A stretch of DNA of 64,000 bases from Teichococcus aestuarii (GCF_003116135.1 NZ_PDOA01000006.1:182299-246298), one strand, 5' to 3'; numbered from the stretch's first letter, positions 26,297 to 35,924 are shown. Translations and numbers: made by a program. The notes: a model not told the origin generated them from the letters alone.

Positions 26297-26436
26297 GAAG
26301 CAACTCCCCGGATGCTTGTGCGGCTGGCCCCCGTGGCGCGCCATCCGGCGCGCCCTGGCCGGCGGAGCGGCGCGGTGCCGGTGGGGCAGCGGAACGAAGT
26401 ATGGGTCATGCGGGTCCCTCCGCCGCAAGGCGGCGA

Positions 26437-26451
26437 TTCCGCTCGCCGGAA
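26437..26451. promoter_or_regulatory. Inverted repeat TTCCG-N5-CGGAA (site 2)
   Basis: TTCCGCTCGCCGGAA differs from the site at 23078-23092 only in two bases of the spacer region. It lies in the divergent promoter gap between the binding-protein gene (start 26296) and the alpha/beta hydrolase gene (start 26553), where it could act on both. Confidence 0.6.
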
Positions 26452-26552
26452 TTGCGGCGCCGCGCCGGGCACGCAGGGGTGAGCGGCGCCGGGCTCCCAC
26501 CCCGCCGGCGGCGCTGCTAGCCTCCGCCCCAAGGCAACCGGGAGGAAAAACG

Positions 26553-27611
26553 TTGAAGCATCACCTAGCCGTTCTCGCGCTCGCGCTCGGCATCGGCGCC
26601 GCGCAGGCCCAGACTCCCTCCACCGCCACCCCGCCCACCTCCGCCCCGCCACTCCAGGTGCGCGAGATCGGCAGCCTGCATGTCGGCGGCCGGGTCCGCG
26701 CGCTGGACGGGATGCCGGTGCGCGAGATGGTGCCCTCCCCCGGCGCGCCGCCCATCCGGGTCGATCCCAATGGCGAGTTCATGGTCGAGGGGATGTACGC
26801 GCAGTATGTGAAGCTGGCGGCGCCGCGCGCGCGCCAGCCCCTCCTGCTCTGGCATGGCGGCGGGCTGACCGGCGTCACCTGGGAGACGACGCCCGACGGG
26901 CGGCCGGGCTGGCAGATGTACTTCCTGCGGCAGGGCCACGACGTCTATGTCAGCGACGCGGTGGAGCGCGGCCGGGCGGGCTGGGCGCGCTTCCCCGAGA
27001 TCTTCGCTGGCGAGCCGGTCTTCCGCACCATGGGCGAGGGCTGGGGCCTGTTCCGCGTCGGCCCGCAGGAGGGCTGGAGCCGCGACCCCGCCCGCCGCAA
27101 GGCCTTTCCGGACACCCTCTTCCCGGTCGCGGCGTGGGATGCCTTCGCGCGGCAGTCGGTGCCGCGCTGGTCGACCACCGACAGCCAGATCCAGGCGGCC
27201 TACAACGACTATGTGGAGAAGGTCTGCCCCTGCGTCATCGTCGTGCACAGCCAGGGCGGCAACTTCGCCTTCAACGCCGCGCTGGCGGCGCCCGGCAAGG
27301 TGCGGGCGGTGATCGCCATCGAGCCGTCCGGCACGCCCTCCGCGATGACCGACGCTTCGCCGCTGAAGGACGTGCCGCACCTGATCGTCTGGGGCGACCA
27401 TTTCGGGGACTCGCCCTTCTGGCAGCGCATCCGCGGCAATGTCGAGCGCTGGGCCGGCGCCATCCGCGATGCCGGCGGCACGGCCGACATCCTGGACCTT
27501 CCCGCCGAGGGGGTGCGCGGCAACAGCCACATGCTGATGATGGACCGCAACAGCGACGAGGTCGCCGCGCGCATCCAGGGCTGGATGGAGCGCCGCGGGC
27601 TGATGCGCTGA
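26553..27611 (+). CDS. Exported alpha/beta hydrolase
   Basis: The 352-aa product begins with a signal peptide (KHHLAVLALALGIGAAQAQ) and shows an alpha/beta hydrolase core: LLLWHGGGLTGVTWE (oxyanion region), the nucleophile elbow VVHSQGGNFAFN (serine in HSQGG), LIVWGDHFGD (acid) and a final histidine in GNSHMLMMDRNS. It is likely a periplasmic esterase or amidase-like hydrolase. The start is a TTG at 26553 with a strong GGAGGAAAAA 2-11 nt upstream; no ATG fits the signal peptide. The divergent binding-protein gene and the shared inverted repeat suggest a joint job. It ends 18 bp before the convergent M81 gene. Confidence 0.88.
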   Translation: MKHHLAVLALALGIGAAQAQTPSTATPPTSAPPLQVREIGSLHVGGRVRALDGMPVREMVPSPGAPPIRVDPNGEFMVEGMYAQYVKLAAPRARQPLLLWHGGGLTGVTWETTPDGRPGWQMYFLRQGHDVYVSDAVERGRAGWARFPEIFAGEPVFRTMGEGWGLFRVGPQEGWSRDPARRKAFPDTLFPVAAWDAFARQSVPRWSTTDSQIQAAYNDYVEKVCPCVIVVHSQGGNFAFNAALAAPGKVRAVIAIEPSGTPSAMTDASPLKDVPHLIVWGDHFGDSPFWQRIRGNVERWAGAIRDAGGTADILDLPAEGVRGNSHMLMMDRNSDEVAARIQGWMERRGLMR

Positions 27612-27629
27612 GCCCGCGGCGGGCCGGGC

Positions 27630-29126
27630 CTAGCCGGCCCGGCTGCGATGCGCGTGCAGGGCCGGGGCGAAGTCCATCTCGTCGAGCGGGAAGAAGGGGC
27701 GTGCCACGGTGAAGGGCAGCTCCTGCACCCGGTAGGAGGTCATGCCGGGCGTGTCGACGGTGATGCACTCGCCCGTCGCCGCGAAGTTCAGCGTGAAGTG
27801 GTAGCCGGAGCGGGTGACGACCACGCCCATCCGCGCCGGGTCCACCCCCATGGCGCGGAAATAGTCGGGGTCGAGATAGGAATAGGGCTGGTCGGTCAGC
27901 AGCACCTGCACATTGCCCAGGCCGAGCAGGGCATAGGCGCCGAGCCGCGCCTTGTAGCCGGCATCGGCCGGGCCGTCATAGGTGATATGGGCCTCGGTGC
28001 CGAGGCCCAGCACCTCGCCGGTCACCTCCAGCGGCGGCGCCACGGTGGAATGGCGGCCGCCGACCGTCAGGGTCACGCGGGCGCCCTGTCCGGCGGCGTG
28101 GCAGGCGCGCACCGCCTCGGGGTCGGTCAGCGGCACGACGGAGGGCGGCAACTTCGGCCGGGCCAGCAGGGCGCGCAGGACATGGGTGCTGTCGCCGGGG
28201 CCGCCGCCGGCCACGCGGTCGCCCTGGTCGCCCAGGATCAGCGGCCGGGGCGTACCCTGCTCCGCCCGGTCCAGGCAGGAGTCCAGCGAGGGATAGGTGC
28301 CGATCAGCGCCCGGCGCTGGTCCCATAGGCTCTGCGCCAGGTCCAGGGCCAGGGCGTCCGGCGCGGCATCGCGGCCGTTGCCATAGGCGAGCACCCACTG
28401 CCCCAGCCCCGGCACATCGAGGAACTGCTGCGCGTTGAAGATCGAGACGTCATAGGCGGCGCCGCTCTCCACCGCCGCCCGCGCGCGGGCCTGCAGGCCC
28501 TGCAGCGGTTCCTCGTCGGTGCGGTCGTTGCCGAGCGTGAGCATCGGCACATGCACGGCGGAGAGCACCGGGCGCAGCCGGCCCGAGAGGATGTCGAGCG
28601 CGGCGCGGGTGGCGCGGCGGCCGGTGGCCCCCTGGTCGCCATGCGGGTTGGTCAGGTAGCCGGCCAGCAGGTCGCAGGTGTCGAGGATCTCGGGCGTGAC
28701 ATGGGCGTGCAGGTCGAAGGCCGCCGTCATCGGCAGGTCCGGGCCGGTGATGGCGCGCAGCGCCGTCATCAGCGCGCCCTCGGGGTCGTGCAGCGTCGGC
28801 GTCAGCATGCCGCCATGCAGCGGCAGGACGATGGCGTCGAAATCGCCGCGCCGCGCCGCGTCGCACAGGATGTCGCGCATCTCGGCGAAGACCGCGTCCT
28901 CCACCGGGCCGCCGGACTGGGCACGGAACAGCGTCGGCACGATCACCTCGACATCCGCCTCGGCCGCCGCGTCCAGGATGCCGCCGAGCAGCGAGTTGCT
29001 GCCCCGCGCGCCGGCGATGGCGGCGGCGCCGGACTGGATGTTGAAGCGCTCCCGCCCCGTCGGCACCGGGTTGAAGCTGTGCGATTCCTGCGCGATGCCG
29101 CCTGCCAGGATCCGTCTTCTGCCCAT
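27630..29126 (-). CDS. M81 family metallopeptidase (MlrC-like)
   Basis: This 498-aa protein matches the microcystinase C (MlrC) family in length and motifs: GGIAQESHSFNPV near the N-terminus, VLPLHGGMLT and MTAAFDLHAHVTPE supply the zinc ligands, and the C-terminal domain has DSTHVLRALL and DLDP-like repeats. Related genes often accompany peptide transporters and act on small or linear peptides in the cytosol. The start at 29126 (MGRRRILAGGIAQ) places the first beta strand immediately; the frame to 29252 lacks similarity. The XRE-cupin regulator lies upstream on the same strand, the third orphan binding protein beyond it. Confidence 0.9.
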   Translation of the reverse strand: MGRRRILAGGIAQESHSFNPVPTGRERFNIQSGAAAIAGARGSNSLLGGILDAAAEADVEVIVPTLFRAQSGGPVEDAVFAEMRDILCDAARRGDFDAIVLPLHGGMLTPTLHDPEGALMTALRAITGPDLPMTAAFDLHAHVTPEILDTCDLLAGYLTNPHGDQGATGRRATRAALDILSGRLRPVLSAVHVPMLTLGNDRTDEEPLQGLQARARAAVESGAAYDVSIFNAQQFLDVPGLGQWVLAYGNGRDAAPDALALDLAQSLWDQRRALIGTYPSLDSCLDRAEQGTPRPLILGDQGDRVAGGGPGDSTHVLRALLARPKLPPSVVPLTDPEAVRACHAAGQGARVTLTVGGRHSTVAPPLEVTGEVLGLGTEAHITYDGPADAGYKARLGAYALLGLGNVQVLLTDQPYSYLDPDYFRAMGVDPARMGVVVTRSGYHFTLNFAATGECITVDTPGMTSYRVQELPFTVARPFFPLDEMDFAPALHAHRSRAG

Positions 29127-29272
29127 TGCCCGTCTCCGCTTCCTGTCCCGTGCCGGCCGTGCCGCGCGGGAGTTTGTTCTGTCGTGGCAGGACAGCCCGG
29201 CAAGGCGGGCCGCGCAAGCGGGGGCGGCCGGGCTGGCCACTATCCTGCCCATCCGGCTGCCAGGGCAGGGTT

Positions 29273-29821
29273 CTAGTAGGTGGGCGGCGTGATGGCGCTG
29301 ACGATCTCGCTGACGCCGGGATCGACATTGCGGAAGCTGTGCGGCAGGCGGCTGTCGAAATAATAGGCGTCGCCCTGGCGCAGCACCTGGCTGCGGCCTT
29401 CCACCGTCACCTCCACCGCGCCGCGGGTGACGATGCCGGCCTCCTCGGCATTGTGCGTGATCATCAGCTCCGTCTCGGCGCCGGGCGCGTAGCGCTCGGC
29501 CAGCATCAGCATGCGGCGGTTGGGATAGTCCATGCCGACCAGCCGGTAGGAAATGCGGTCGGCGCGGCCGATCTCGGCCAGTTCCTCGGCCTTGTAGAAG
29601 GGACGGCTCGGCAATCCGCTCTCCAGGTCGGCGAAGAAGGAGGAGAAGGTGGTGCCGAGCGCCGCCAGGATGGCGCCCAGCGTGTCCACCGACGGGCTCA
29701 TCCGCTCGCGCTCGATCAGCGAGATGGCCGAGTGCGACACCCCCGAGCGCAGCGCCAGCTCCCGCATGCCGAGACCCCGCCGCTGCCGCAGCGCCCGCAG
29801 CTTCGCCCCCACCATGGCCAT
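29273..29821 (-). CDS. XRE family regulator with C-terminal cupin domain
   Basis: The 182-aa product has an N-terminal lambda-repressor-like HTH (LRALRQRRGLGMRELALRSG, then SHSAISLIERERMSPS) and a C-terminal cupin (THNAEEAGIVTRGAVEVTV, LRQGDAYYFDSRLPHSFRN). This is the PuuR/MmsR-type architecture, which senses small metabolites such as polyamines or amino-acid derivatives. ATG 29821 is chosen for the AGGAGGG site upstream; ATG 29815 is two codons further in. It is divergent from the peptide-type binding protein at 30060 and upstream of the M81 peptidase, so it probably regulates one or both. Confidence 0.9.
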   Translation of the reverse strand: MAMVGAKLRALRQRRGLGMRELALRSGVSHSAISLIERERMSPSVDTLGAILAALGTTFSSFFADLESGLPSRPFYKAEELAEIGRADRISYRLVGMDYPNRRMLMLAERYAPGAETELMITHNAEEAGIVTRGAVEVTVEGRSQVLRQGDAYYFDSRLPHSFRNVDPGVSEIVSAITPPTY

Positions 29822-30059
29822 GCCCGTCCCTCCTTTACCTCTGACCGCGGCCAGGGTGGAGCCGGTCAGAATGCTCGACAAGGCCCTTCCACCCGCCCCG
29901 AGGAAGCCAGCAGCGGCAGGGGTGCTCCCTTTCCCCGCTGTTCAGTATTCTCATCACCCCGGCCCAGGGCGGCCTTCCGGCGCGGAAACTCTGCCAGACT
30001 GCCGGCAAGCGCCGCGACGACGACGCGGTGGAGGCTGACCGCAACCGGAGGAACCAAGA

Positions 30060-31664
30060 ATGAGCCTGAGACGCCGCAACCTGATGCTGGCCGCAGCGTC
30101 CCTGCCGCTGGCCGGCGCCACCCTCGCCCGCCCTGCCCTGGCGCAGAGCCGGCGCGCCGCCACGCTGCGCCTGGTGCCCTCCACCGACCTCGTCTCGCTC
30201 GACCCGGTCTTCTCCACCGCCCTCGTCGCCGTGCAGCATGGCTACCATGTGTTCGACACGCTCTACGGCGTGGACGCGAAGATGCGCCCGCAGCCGCAGA
30301 TGGCCGAGGGCGCCTCGGTCAGCGACGACGGCCGCGTCTGGAGCATCCGCCTGCGCGAGGGCTTGCGCTTCCACGACAACACGCCGGTGCGCGCCGCCGA
30401 CTGCGCCGCCAGCCTGGAGCGCTGGAGCCGGCGGGACACCTTCGGCCGCGCCTATGGCGCCGCGGTGGACCGCTACGACAGCAGCGACGACCGCGTGCTG
30501 CGCATCCACCTGAAGCGCCCCTTCCCGCGCCTGCTGGACGCCATCGGCAAGCCGCACTCCTCGCCCGCCTTCATCATGCCGGAGCGGCTGGCCCGCGCGG
30601 CGCCGGACCAGCCCGTCACCGAGATGGTCGGCTCCGGCCCCTACCGCTTCCTGGCCGACGAGCTGGATTCCGGCAACCTCGTCGCCTATGCGCGCTTCGA
30701 CGGCTACAAGCCGCGCGCGGGCGCCCCGGAATGGACCTCCGGCGGCAAGGTGGCGAATTTCGAACGCGTCGAGTGGCGCATCATCGCCGACAAGGCCACC
30801 GGCGTCGCGGCGCTGCAGCAGGGGGAGGTGGACTGGGTGGAGAACCTGCCCGCCGACCTTGAGCCGCTGGTGGCGCGCAGCCGGCAGGTGAAGGTGGAGA
30901 ATGCCGACCCGCTCGGCACCGAGCTGGTGATGCGCTTCAACCACAGCGTGGCACCCTTCAACAACCCGGCGCTGCGCCGCTTCGTCATGGCCGTGGTGCA
31001 GCAGCCGGACTACCTGGCCACCGTCACCGGCGGCAACAGTCAGGACTGGCGCGAGTGCAAGGCGATGTTCCCCTGCACCATCCCGGGCGTCGAGGAGCTG
31101 GGGCGCGAGGATTTCAGCAGCCTCGCCGGCGACCCGGCCCGCATGGCCGAGGCGCTGAAGCGCACCGGCTATGCCGGCGAGAAGGTGGTCATCATCAACG
31201 CCGCCGACAGCGCCGCCATCGCCCCGCTCGGCCTCGTCACCGCCGACCGGCTGCGCCGGGCCGGGCTGAACGTCGACCTGCAGGACATGGACTGGGGCAC
31301 GCTGCTGCAGCGCCGCCTCTCCAAGGCGCCGGCCGATCAGGGCGGCTGGAGCATCTACCACAGCACCTGGCCCGGCATCGCCATCGCCAACCCGGTGCTG
31401 AACACCACCATCCGCGGCGAGGGCGCCGCCGGCTGGCCCGGCTGGTACGAGAGCGCGGAGATGGAGCGGCTGACCGCCGAATGGCTCTCGGCCACCGCCG
31501 ATGCCGAGCGGGAGCGCCTGATGCGCGAGGCCCACGCCCTGGCGCTCCGCGACGTGCCGAGCCTGCCGCTCGGCATCTACTTCCCCAAGACCGCCTACCG
31601 CGCCGACCTGCAGGGCGTGCTGGGCGGCTCCGTCCGCTACCCCTGGAATGTCCGCCGCGTCTGA
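30060..31664 (+). CDS. ABC transporter substrate-binding protein, peptide family (SBP_bac_5), Tat-type signal
   Basis: The 534-aa product starts MSLRRRNLMLAAASLPLAG, a twin-arginine-like signal ending after ARPALAQ. The mature part has TDLVSLDPVFSTAL, FDTLYGVDAKMRPQPQMAEG, GSGPYRFLADELDSG, and the usual C-terminal YPWNVRRV region. This subgroup (with VFSTALVAVQHGYHVFDTL) is common near amino-acid or peptide hydrolases. No transporter permease or ATPase gene is adjacent, the third such case in the window. A HisD-family gene follows 36 bp later on the same strand; M81 peptidase and its regulator are divergent. Confidence 0.9.
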   Translation: MSLRRRNLMLAAASLPLAGATLARPALAQSRRAATLRLVPSTDLVSLDPVFSTALVAVQHGYHVFDTLYGVDAKMRPQPQMAEGASVSDDGRVWSIRLREGLRFHDNTPVRAADCAASLERWSRRDTFGRAYGAAVDRYDSSDDRVLRIHLKRPFPRLLDAIGKPHSSPAFIMPERLARAAPDQPVTEMVGSGPYRFLADELDSGNLVAYARFDGYKPRAGAPEWTSGGKVANFERVEWRIIADKATGVAALQQGEVDWVENLPADLEPLVARSRQVKVENADPLGTELVMRFNHSVAPFNNPALRRFVMAVVQQPDYLATVTGGNSQDWRECKAMFPCTIPGVEELGREDFSSLAGDPARMAEALKRTGYAGEKVVIINAADSAAIAPLGLVTADRLRRAGLNVDLQDMDWGTLLQRRLSKAPADQGGWSIYHSTWPGIAIANPVLNTTIRGEGAAGWPGWYESAEMERLTAEWLSATADAERERLMREAHALALRDVPSLPLGIYFPKTAYRADLQGVLGGSVRYPWNVRRV

Positions 31665-31700
31665 CCCGCGCCGCGCACCGCCCACAACCGGAACACTGGC

Positions 31701-32984
31701 ATGCCCTTCCCCGATGATTCGCTGACCTACCTCAAGGCGGCGCGGCGCAACTCCTTCCAGGACAATGACGCGCTGGCCGGCACGGTGAAGGCCGTGCTGG
31801 AGGATGTCCGCGCCCGTGGCGACGCGGCGGTGCGCGACTACGGCCGTGCCTTCGACAAGTCCGACCTCGAGCGCTTCGAGGTCAGCGCCGCCGAGCGCGC
31901 CGAGACCGTGGCGCGCATGGACGGCGCCGCGCGCGAGGATGCCGAGTTCGCCATCGCCCGCGTGCGGGACTTCGCCGAGCGCCAGCGCGCCACCATGCTG
32001 CCGCTGGAGGCCGAGGTGCTGCCGGGGCTGCATCTCGGCCACCGCGTCATCCCCATCGCGCGGGTGGGCGCCTATGTGCCGGGCGGGCGCTACCCGCTGC
32101 TCTCGGCGCCGGTGATGACCATCGTGCCGGCGCGCGTGGCGGGCTGCGACGAGGTGGTGGCCTGCCTGCCGCCCACCGCGCACCCGGACATGGTGGCGGT
32201 CTGCCACCTCTCGGGGGCCGACCGCATCTTCCGCATCGGCGGCGCGCAGGCGATCGCGGCGATGGCCTATGGCACCGAGAGCGTGCCGGCGGTGGACAAG
32301 ATCTTCGGCCCCGGCAACGCCTATGTGAACGAGGCGAAGCGGCAGGTCTTCGGCACGGTGGGCATCGACCAGCTCGCCGGGCCCAGCGAGATTTACGTGG
32401 TGGCCGACGAGACGGGCGACCCGCGCATGATCGCGACCGACCTGCTGGCCCAGGCGGAGCACGACGTGATGACGCGCGTCGGCCTGATCACCACCGACCG
32501 CGCCCTGGCCGAGGCCACCATCGCCGAGGTGGAGCGCCAGCTGGCCGATCTCTCCACCGCGGGCGTCGCCGGCCAGGCCTGGCGCGACTATGGCGAGGTG
32601 GTGCTCTGCGCCGACACGGCGGCGATGCTCGCCTGCTCCGACCGCATCGCCGCCGAGCACCTGCAGGTGCACACGCGCGACCCGCACGCCACGGCGCGGC
32701 AGCTGCGCAACTACGGCTCGCTGTTCATCGGGCCGCTGGCCAGCGTGGTCTATTCCGACAAGTGCTGCGGCACCAACCACACCCTGCCGACGCTGGGGGC
32801 CGGCCGCTACACCGGCGGGCTGTGGGTCGGTTCCTACCTCAAGGTGTGCACCCACCAGTGGCTGGAGCCGCAGGGCGTCGCGGCGGTGGCCCCGCCGGCC
32901 ATCCGCCAGAGCGCGCGCGAGGGGCTGGAAGGCCACCGCCGCGCCGCCGCCTTCCGCACGGAGCGGAACAGCGTGACGGCCTGA
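31701..32984 (+). CDS. Histidinol dehydrogenase-family protein (HisD paralogue)
   Basis: The 427-aa product follows the HisD fold throughout: GAYVPGGRYPLLSAPVMTIVPA, the KIFGPGNAYVNEAKRQVFG NAD region, GPSEIYVVAD, the zinc ligands in LAQAEHD, the catalytic pair in AAEHLQVH, SDKCCGTNHTLPT and a final GHRRAA histidine. All zinc and catalytic positions appear present, so it is an active NAD-linked dehydrogenase. It is not in a histidine operon; it follows a peptide-type binding protein and precedes a LysR/ilvD pair, so a catabolic paralogue (such as the sulfopropanediol dehydrogenase type) is as likely as histidine synthesis. Confidence 0.85.
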   Translation: MPFPDDSLTYLKAARRNSFQDNDALAGTVKAVLEDVRARGDAAVRDYGRAFDKSDLERFEVSAAERAETVARMDGAAREDAEFAIARVRDFAERQRATMLPLEAEVLPGLHLGHRVIPIARVGAYVPGGRYPLLSAPVMTIVPARVAGCDEVVACLPPTAHPDMVAVCHLSGADRIFRIGGAQAIAAMAYGTESVPAVDKIFGPGNAYVNEAKRQVFGTVGIDQLAGPSEIYVVADETGDPRMIATDLLAQAEHDVMTRVGLITTDRALAEATIAEVERQLADLSTAGVAGQAWRDYGEVVLCADTAAMLACSDRIAAEHLQVHTRDPHATARQLRNYGSLFIGPLASVVYSDKCCGTNHTLPTLGAGRYTGGLWVGSYLKVCTHQWLEPQGVAAVAPPAIRQSAREGLEGHRRAAAFRTERNSVTA

Positions 32985-33002
32985 TGCGGCGCCAGGGCGC
33001 GG

Positions 33003-33911
33003 TCAGGGCACCGCGCCCGCCTGCGCGACCGCGAGGAAGCGCTCCAGGGTCGGGGAGGTGTCGCCGCCTCGCCAAACGATCCCGGTCTCCAGGCAGGGCG
33101 CCGGCCCTGCCAGGTCCACATAGCGCACCCCCGCCCGCGCCAGGTTGCGCAGCGAGGCCGGCACCATGGCGACCCCCATGCCGGCCGAGACGAGGCTGAT
33201 GATCGTCTGCATCTGGATCGCCTCCTGCACCACATGGGCACCGCCCACATGCGCGGCGAAATAGCCGGTCACGAGATCATGGAAGGCCGGCGCCGAGCGG
33301 CGCGGGAAGATGATCAGGGGAAGCCCGGCCAGCGCCTCCGGCGGCAGGCGCCCGGCGGCGAGGGAGAGGCGCCCCTCCCGCAGCCAGCTCTCGGGCAGGG
33401 CCATGACCAGCGGCTCCGACACCAGCGGCCGGTAGCGCAGCGCCTCCGGCAGCGCCATGCCGGATGGCGGGATGATCAGGCCCGCATGCTGCCGCCCGGC
33501 CAGGAGGGCGGCGATCTGGACGTCGCTGGTCGCCTCCGTCAGCACGATCTCGACGCCGGGGCAGAGCTGCGCGTAGCGGCGGACCAGGTCGGGGAGGATG
33601 CTGTAATCCGCCGTGCTGATGAAGGAGAGCTCCAGCCGCCCCGCCTCGCCCTCGCGCAGGCGCCGGGCGATCTCCGGCAGCGCGTTCATCCGCTCGAGCG
33701 CGGCCCGCGCATGGGGCAGCCATGCCGCGCCGAACGGCGTGAGGGAGACGGTGCGTTTCGTGCGGGTGAACAGCGCTGCCCCCAGCGCTTGCTCCAGCGA
33801 CAGGATGGACTGGCTGAGCGGCGGCTGCGTCATGCCGAGGCGCTCGGCCGCGCGGCCGAAATGCAGGGTCTCCGCCACGGCCATGAAATGCCGGAGTTGC
33901 CGGACGTCCAT
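33003..33911 (-). CDS. LysR family transcriptional regulator
   Basis: This 302-aa protein has the LysR winged helix (MDVRQLRHFMAVAETLHFG, RLGMTQPPLSQSILSLEQ) and a two-lobed effector domain (SFISTADYSILPDLVRRY, QTIISLVSAGMGVAMVPASL). ATG 33911 gives the standard start; the frame is open upstream only because of GC bias. It is divergent from ilvD with 99 bp between, including an AT-rich dyad where LysR proteins bind, so it probably controls ilvD and itself. It converges with the HisD-family gene at 18 bp distance. Confidence 0.9.
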   Translation of the reverse strand: MDVRQLRHFMAVAETLHFGRAAERLGMTQPPLSQSILSLEQALGAALFTRTKRTVSLTPFGAAWLPHARAALERMNALPEIARRLREGEAGRLELSFISTADYSILPDLVRRYAQLCPGVEIVLTEATSDVQIAALLAGRQHAGLIIPPSGMALPEALRYRPLVSEPLVMALPESWLREGRLSLAAGRLPPEALAGLPLIIFPRRSAPAFHDLVTGYFAAHVGGAHVVQEAIQMQTIISLVSAGMGVAMVPASLRNLARAGVRYVDLAGPAPCLETGIVWRGGDTSPTLERFLAVAQAGAVP

Positions 33912-33945
33912 CGGTGATACGCCTTGCGACCTAATCGGGCCCCTA

Positions 33946-33955
33946 AAATATATTT
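33946..33955. promoter_or_regulatory. AT-rich dyad in the LysR/ilvD promoter gap
   Basis: AAATATATTT is a perfect 10-bp palindrome inside TAAAATATATTTCA, 35 bp upstream of the LysR start and 55 bp upstream of ilvD. Such an AT stretch is rare here and could be a LysR target or overlapping -10 elements. Confidence 0.45.
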
Positions 33956-34010
33956 CACAGTCTGAACGCGGCAAGCTACCGCTGCGCCGCTCAACAGATT
34001 CGGGGTTCCC

Positions 34011-35864
34011 ATGCCGGCCTATCGCTCCCGCACCAGCACCCATGGCCGCAACATGGCGGGGGCGCGCGGCCTCTGGCGCGCGACCGGCATGAAGGACAGC
34101 GATTTCGGCAAGCCCATCATCGCCATCGCCAACTCCTTCACCCAGTTCGTGCCCGGCCATGTGCACCTGAAGGACCTCGGCCAGCTGGTGGCGCGGGAGA
34201 TCGAGGCCGCCGGCGGCGTGGCGAAGGAATTCAACACCATCGCGGTCGATGACGGCATCGCCATGGGCCATGGCGGCATGCTCTACAGCCTGCCCTCGCG
34301 CGAGCTGATCGCGGATTCCGTCGAGTACATGGTCAACGCGCACTGCGCCGACGCGCTGGTCTGCATCTCCAACTGCGACAAGATCACGCCCGGCATGCTG
34401 ATGGCGGCGATGCGCCTGAACATCCCGGTGGTCTTCGTCTCCGGCGGCCCGATGGAGGCGGGCAAGGTCGTCCATCGCGGCGTCCGGCGCTCGGTCGACC
34501 TGGTCGATGCGATGATCGCCGCCGCCGACAGCGACATCACCGATGCCGAGGTGGCGGTGATCGAGCGCTCGGCCTGCCCCACCTGCGGCTCCTGCTCGGG
34601 CATGTTTACCGCCAACTCCATGAACTGCCTGACCGAGGCGCTGGGCCTGGCGCTGCCCGGCAACGGTACGGTGGTGGCCACGCATTCGGACCGGCGCGCG
34701 CTGTTCCTGGAGGCCGGGCGGCTGATCGTCGACCTCGCCCGCCGCTACTACGAGCAGGAGGACGCTGCCGCCCTGCCCCGCAACATCGCGACCTTCGCCG
34801 CCTTCGAGAACGCGATGACGCTGGATATCGCCATGGGTGGCTCCACCAACACCGTGCTGCACCTGCTCGCGGCGGCGCAGGAAGGCGGCATCGGCTTCAC
34901 CATGCGCGACATCGACCGCCTCTCGCGCCGCGTGCCGGTGCTGTGCAAGGTGGCGCCGGCGGTGGCCAATGTGCATGTCGAGGATGTGCACCGCGCCGGC
35001 GGCATCATGGGCATCCTGGGCGAGCTGGACCGCGCCGGGCTGATCTCCCGCGATGTCGGCACGGTGCACGCCGCGACCATGGGCGAGGCCCTCGCGCGGT
35101 GGGACCTGAAGCGCACGGAGAGCCGCGGCGTGCGGGAGTTCTTCTGCGCGGCCCCCGGCGGCATCCCGACCACCGAGGCCTTCAGCCAGTCCGCCCGCTG
35201 GGATGCGCCGGACCTCGACCGCGCGGCGGGGGTGATCCGCGACGCGGAGCATGCCTTCTCCCGCGATGGCGGCCTCGCCGTGCTCTACGGCAACCTCGCG
35301 GAGGATGGCTGCATCGTGAAGACGGCGGGCGTCGATGCCTCGATCCTGGTCTTCGACGGGCCGGCGCGGATCTTCGAGAGCCAGGACGCCGCGGTGGAGG
35401 GAATCCTGGGCGGCCGTATCGTGCCGGGCGACGTGGTGCTGATCCGCTACGAGGGGCCGAAGGGCGGGCCGGGGATGCAGGAGATGCTGTACCCGACCAG
35501 CTACCTGAAGTCGAAGGGGCTGGGGAAGGCCTGCGCCCTGGTCACCGATGGCCGCTTCTCCGGCGGCTCCTCCGGCCTGTCGATCGGCCACGTGTCGCCC
35601 GAGGCGGCGGAGGGCGGGCTGATCGGCCTGGTGCAGGATGGCGACCGGATCGAGATCGACATCCCGAACCGCTCCATCCGCCTGGCCGTGCCCCAGGAGG
35701 AACTGGAACAACGCCGCGCGGCCATGGAGGCGCGGGGGACCCAGGCCTGGCAGCCGGTGAACCGGGACCGGCCGGTCTCCGCTGCGCTGCGGGCCTATGC
35801 GGCGCTGACCACAAGCGCCGCCCGTGGCGCGGTGCGCGACGTGGAGCAGCAGAGGCGGCGATGA
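34011..35864 (+). CDS. ilvD: Dihydroxy-acid dehydratase
   Basis: The 617-aa product matches IlvD in length and motifs: [20 protein letters not shown] and [19 protein letters not shown] hold the Fe-S cluster cysteines, and [20 protein letters not shown] near the C-terminus binds Mg and substrate. It dehydrates 2,3-dihydroxyisovalerate and dihydroxymethylvalerate to the keto acids of valine and isoleucine synthesis. The divergent LysR regulator is its likely controller. Because it sits among catabolic genes rather than with ilvB/ilvC, a role as a sugar-acid dehydratase paralogue is possible, but the sequence is closest to the branched-chain enzyme. Confidence 0.92.
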   Translation: MPAYRSRTSTHGRNMAGARGLWRATGMKDSDFGKPIIAIANSFTQFVPGHVHLKDLGQLVAREIEAAGGVAKEFNTIAVDDGIAMGHGGMLYSLPSRELIADSVEYMVNAHCADALVCISNCDKITPGMLMAAMRLNIPVVFVSGGPMEAGKVVHRGVRRSVDLVDAMIAAADSDITDAEVAVIERSACPTCGSCSGMFTANSMNCLTEALGLALPGNGTVVATHSDRRALFLEAGRLIVDLARRYYEQEDAAALPRNIATFAAFENAMTLDIAMGGSTNTVLHLLAAAQEGGIGFTMRDIDRLSRRVPVLCKVAPAVANVHVEDVHRAGGIMGILGELDRAGLISRDVGTVHAATMGEALARWDLKRTESRGVREFFCAAPGGIPTTEAFSQSARWDAPDLDRAAGVIRDAEHAFSRDGGLAVLYGNLAEDGCIVKTAGVDASILVFDGPARIFESQDAAVEGILGGRIVPGDVVLIRYEGPKGGPGMQEMLYPTSYLKSKGLGKACALVTDGRFSGGSSGLSIGHVSPEAAEGGLIGLVQDGDRIEIDIPNRSIRLAVPQEELEQRRAAMEARGTQAWQPVNRDRPVSAALRAYAALTTSAARGAVRDVEQQRRR

Positions 35865-35924
35865 TCCGCCACTCCGGCACCACGGCACCGGCGGTGTTGT
35901 CATCCCCGCATGCTCGGACAGGGT

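Noticed and set aside
29975..29987. TTCCG-N3-CGGAA before the third binding-protein gene as another IclR site
   Set aside because: Spacing is 3 instead of 5 bases, so it would not fit the same dimer; left out of the proposed regulon.
29835..32936. 1033-residue minus-strand frame opposite the binding protein and HisD genes
   Set aside because: It covers two well-supported plus-strand genes and shows only antisense-type composition.
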